Positions 62,503-64,000 of a stretch of DNA of 64,000 nucleotides are shown here, one piece after another. The DNA lies in contig CAZWVT010000004.1 in assembly GCA_964636665.1 (NCBI GenBank), positions 9,708 through 73,707 on the forward strand, given 5' to 3'. The notes under the pieces are model-generated. The model made no database searches and had not been told where the DNA came from. It saw only the letters and a list, made by a program, of their open reading frames with translations. The stretch's first letter is position 1, and each line of letters starts with the position of its first letter. This DNA comes from JAAYLC01 sp964636665 (GTDB lineage Bacteria; Bacteroidota; Bacteroidia; Flavobacteriales; Flavobacteriaceae). A program made the translations under genes and the position numbers.

Positions 62503-63366
62503 TTATCCTAAATAGGTCATTAAAATTTTGCTTCGGGAGGTATGTTTTAATCGACGAATTGCTTTTTCTTTAATTTGTCTGACGCGTTCTCTGGTCAAAT
62601 CAAAAGTTGCTCCGATTTCTTCCAAAGTCATCGGATGTTGTCCGCCAAGTCCAAAATAAAGTCGGATGACATCTCCTTCTCTAGGTGTAAGAGTATCCAA
62701 AGCACGTTCAATTTCAGTTCGTAAGGAATCGTGAATCAGCGATTTATCGGGATTTGGACTTTCGCCACTTCTTAAAACATCGTAAAGGTTGCTGTCTTCT
62801 CCTTCTACCAAAGGCGCATCCATAGAGACGTGACGTCCGGAATTTTTAAGCGATTCTTTTACATCGCTGATGGTCATATCCAATTCTTTGGCAATTTCTT
62901 CAGGTGAAGGCGGACGCTCATTGGCTTGCTCTAAATAAGCATACATTTTATTGATTTTGTTGATGCTGCCAATTTTGTTTAATGGCAATCTTACAATACG
63001 TGATTGTTCTGCCAACGCTTGTAAAATAGATTGTCTAATCCACCAAACTGCGTAAGAAATAAACTTAAATCCGCGGGTTTCGTCAAAACGTTGTGCGGCT
63101 TTAATTAATCCCAAGTTTCCTTCATTAATCAAATCAGGCAAAGTAAGTCCTTGATTTTGATATTGCTTTGCTACAGAAACCACAAAACGCAAATTGGCCT
63201 TAGTCAGTTTTTCTAAAGCTCGTTTGTCTCCTGCTTTGATACGTTGCGCCAATTCTACTTCTTCATCGGCAGTGATTAAGTCCACCTTCCCGATTTCCTG
63301 AAGATATTTATCTAAGGAAGCAGTTTCTCGGTTGGTAACCTGTTTGGTAATTTTAAGTTGTCTCAT
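62503..63366 (-). CDS. rpoD: RpoD/SigA-type primary sigma factor
   Basis: Principal sigma factor of 287 residues, the short Bacteroidota form without region 1.1. Region 1.2 starts near residue 17 ([10 protein letters not shown]), region 2 has the [18 protein letters not shown] and [16 protein letters not shown] blocks (about 60-115), and region 4 carries [30 protein letters not shown] (about 241-270). This class recognises TTG-N17-23-TAnnTTTG. It lies downstream of pnp, with a terminator between them. Confidence 0.97.
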   Translation of the reverse strand: MRQLKITKQVTNRETASLDKYLQEIGKVDLITADEEVELAQRIKAGDKRALEKLTKANLRFVVSVAKQYQNQGLTLPDLINEGNLGLIKAAQRFDETRGFKFISYAVWWIRQSILQALAEQSRIVRLPLNKIGSINKINKMYAYLEQANERPPSPEEIAKELDMTISDVKESLKNSGRHVSMDAPLVEGEDSNLYDVLRSGESPNPDKSLIHDSLRTEIERALDTLTPREGDVIRLYFGLGGQHPMTLEEIGATFDLTRERVRQIKEKAIRRLKHTSRSKILMTYLG

Positions 63367-63551
63367 GAATAAATTCCTCTCTGTTTAAGTATTTGGATTC
63401 TCCCAATGTAATAGGTTATACGTAATAAAAAGAAAAAAGTTACAAGTCTGAATAAAAATATTATTTAATTCGAATTTAGTTATGTCAGAAAATGACTTAA
63501 TTCCATTTAAACGAAATACTTAGGACAACGTAACCTTAAGTTATATAATAA

Positions 63552-63580
63552 AAAAACCTTCGTATTGCACGAAGGTTTTT
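63552..63580 (-). terminator. Terminator after pnp
   Basis: A 12-bp stem AAAAACCTTCGT (63552-63563) and ACGAAGGTTTTT (63569-63580) with a 5-nt loop, between pnp and rpoD. Confidence 0.88.
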
Positions 63581-63607
63581 CAAGTTTAAATGTCATTTAA
63601 AGAAATT

Positions 63608-64000
63608 TTATTTTCTTCCTCCACGGTGGCGATTATCTCTACCGCCGCTTCTGTTGTCGTTTCTATCATTTCTCGGAGGACGTGGCTGATAACCTTCCGG
63701 TTTTGGCAAAAGTACTTTTCGAGAAACACGCTCTTTCTTGGTTCGCGGATCGATTCCCATATATTTAATGTCGAACACATCTCCAAGTTTTACAACATCT
63801 TCCACATTTTCCGTACGTTCCCAAGCCATTTCGCTAATGTGTAGTAAATTTTCATTTCCTGGAGCTTCCAAATATTCAACGACAGCTCCAAAATCGAGCA
63901 TTTTTACTACTTTAACCTCATAAACGCTGCCTACTTCAGGTTTAAACACCAACGATTCTACCGATTGAAGTACTTCATCAATTCCGGCTTGATCGGTTCC
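63608..64000 (-). CDS. pnp: Polyribonucleotide nucleotidyltransferase, C-terminal end (partial)
   Basis: The last 130 residues of PNPase, cut by the window edge. Seen are the end of the KH domain and the S1 RNA-binding domain: the S1 core reads [22 protein letters not shown], then [21 protein letters not shown] and KERVSRK. A basic, Gly/Arg/Asn-rich tail follows (about the last 28 residues). PNPase degrades RNA 3' to 5' by phosphorolysis. A pnp-rpoD order is common in flavobacteria. Confidence 0.96.
   Translation of the reverse strand, partial: GTDQAGIDEVLQSVESLVFKPEVGSVYEVKVVKMLDFGAVVEYLEAPGNENLLHISEMAWERTENVEDVVKLGDVFDIKYMGIDPRTKKERVSRKVLLPKPEGYQPRPPRNDRNDNRSGGRDNRHRGGRK

Overview
The window is a 64-kb piece of a low-GC chromosome from a member of the Bacteroidota, most likely Flavobacteriaceae. 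The evidence is the gene content (short-form RpoD-like sigma factor, DUF4290, DUF4834, DUF2911, flavobacterial carboxypeptidase-like regulatory domain protein, lipoprotein azurin), the scarcity of Shine-Dalgarno sites, and many promoters of the Bacteroidota form TTG-N17-23-TAnnTTTG. Two runs of exactly 100 N (2522-2621 and 8039-8138) show that this is a gapped draft assembly. About 76 protein genes and one tRNA are supported. Almost all are core housekeeping genes. I saw no phage, CRISPR array, intact insertion sequence, toxin-antitoxin pair or recognisable defence island.

Layout. 1-8.4 kb: mutL, a small membrane protein, an intergenic block of heptanucleotide repeats, ribH, a TPR protein, then recF, a lipoprotein, a DciA-like DUF721 gene, an M1 peptidase and a gap-broken lipoate ligase. 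8.4-13.1 kb: azurin and a capsule/EPS control and export set (CpsB-type phosphatase, Wzc-type kinase, Wza-type export protein). 13.2-20.8 kb: ferredoxin facing an acyl-CoA reductase-serC-serA run, then aspartate kinase, an acetyltransferase, fbp and an enoyl-CoA hydratase. 20.8-30.5 kb: orphan NtrY-like kinase, MATE pump with an unknown partner gene, dps, TlpA-like lipoprotein, DUF2911, murA-DUF4290 and DUF493. 30.5-40 kb: AAA ATPase-recQ-fmt, HU, YqgE, class IV aminotransferase, START-like protein, tRNA-Met, hisS, an FtsX-type permease. 40-50 kb: rpsF-rpsR-rplI, priA, DUF2147, nadC-yihY, rlmH, envelope proteins and an acyltransferase-like protein. 50-64 kb: acyl-CoA dehydrogenase, AI-2E-type permease, a ferredoxin/ferredoxin reductase pair beside nifU and mrp, an alkyltransferase-like DNA repair protein, LysE exporter, trmB, a glycosyltransferase, a PhoB/PhoR pair, YpdA-like reductase, rpe, a PH-domain protein, rpoD and the 3' end of pnp.

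How the parts fit: the replication and repair genes (mutL, recF, DUF721, recQ, priA, ATL, dps, HU) are scattered among translation genes (fmt, hisS, tRNA-Met, S6/S18/L9, rlmH, trmB, pnp). The principal sigma factor lies in the same window as good examples of its own promoter type. No complete new multi-gene system is evident. The most interesting signals are non-coding: a cluster of several different 7-nt tandem repeats by ribH; a pair of interlocked divergent promoters whose -7 boxes form an inverted repeat (13604-13667); a 12-bp-arm inverted repeat between fbp and an acetyltransferase gene; a promoter so close to rpe that its mRNA may be leaderless; and a MutL whose endonuclease motif has lost key residues.
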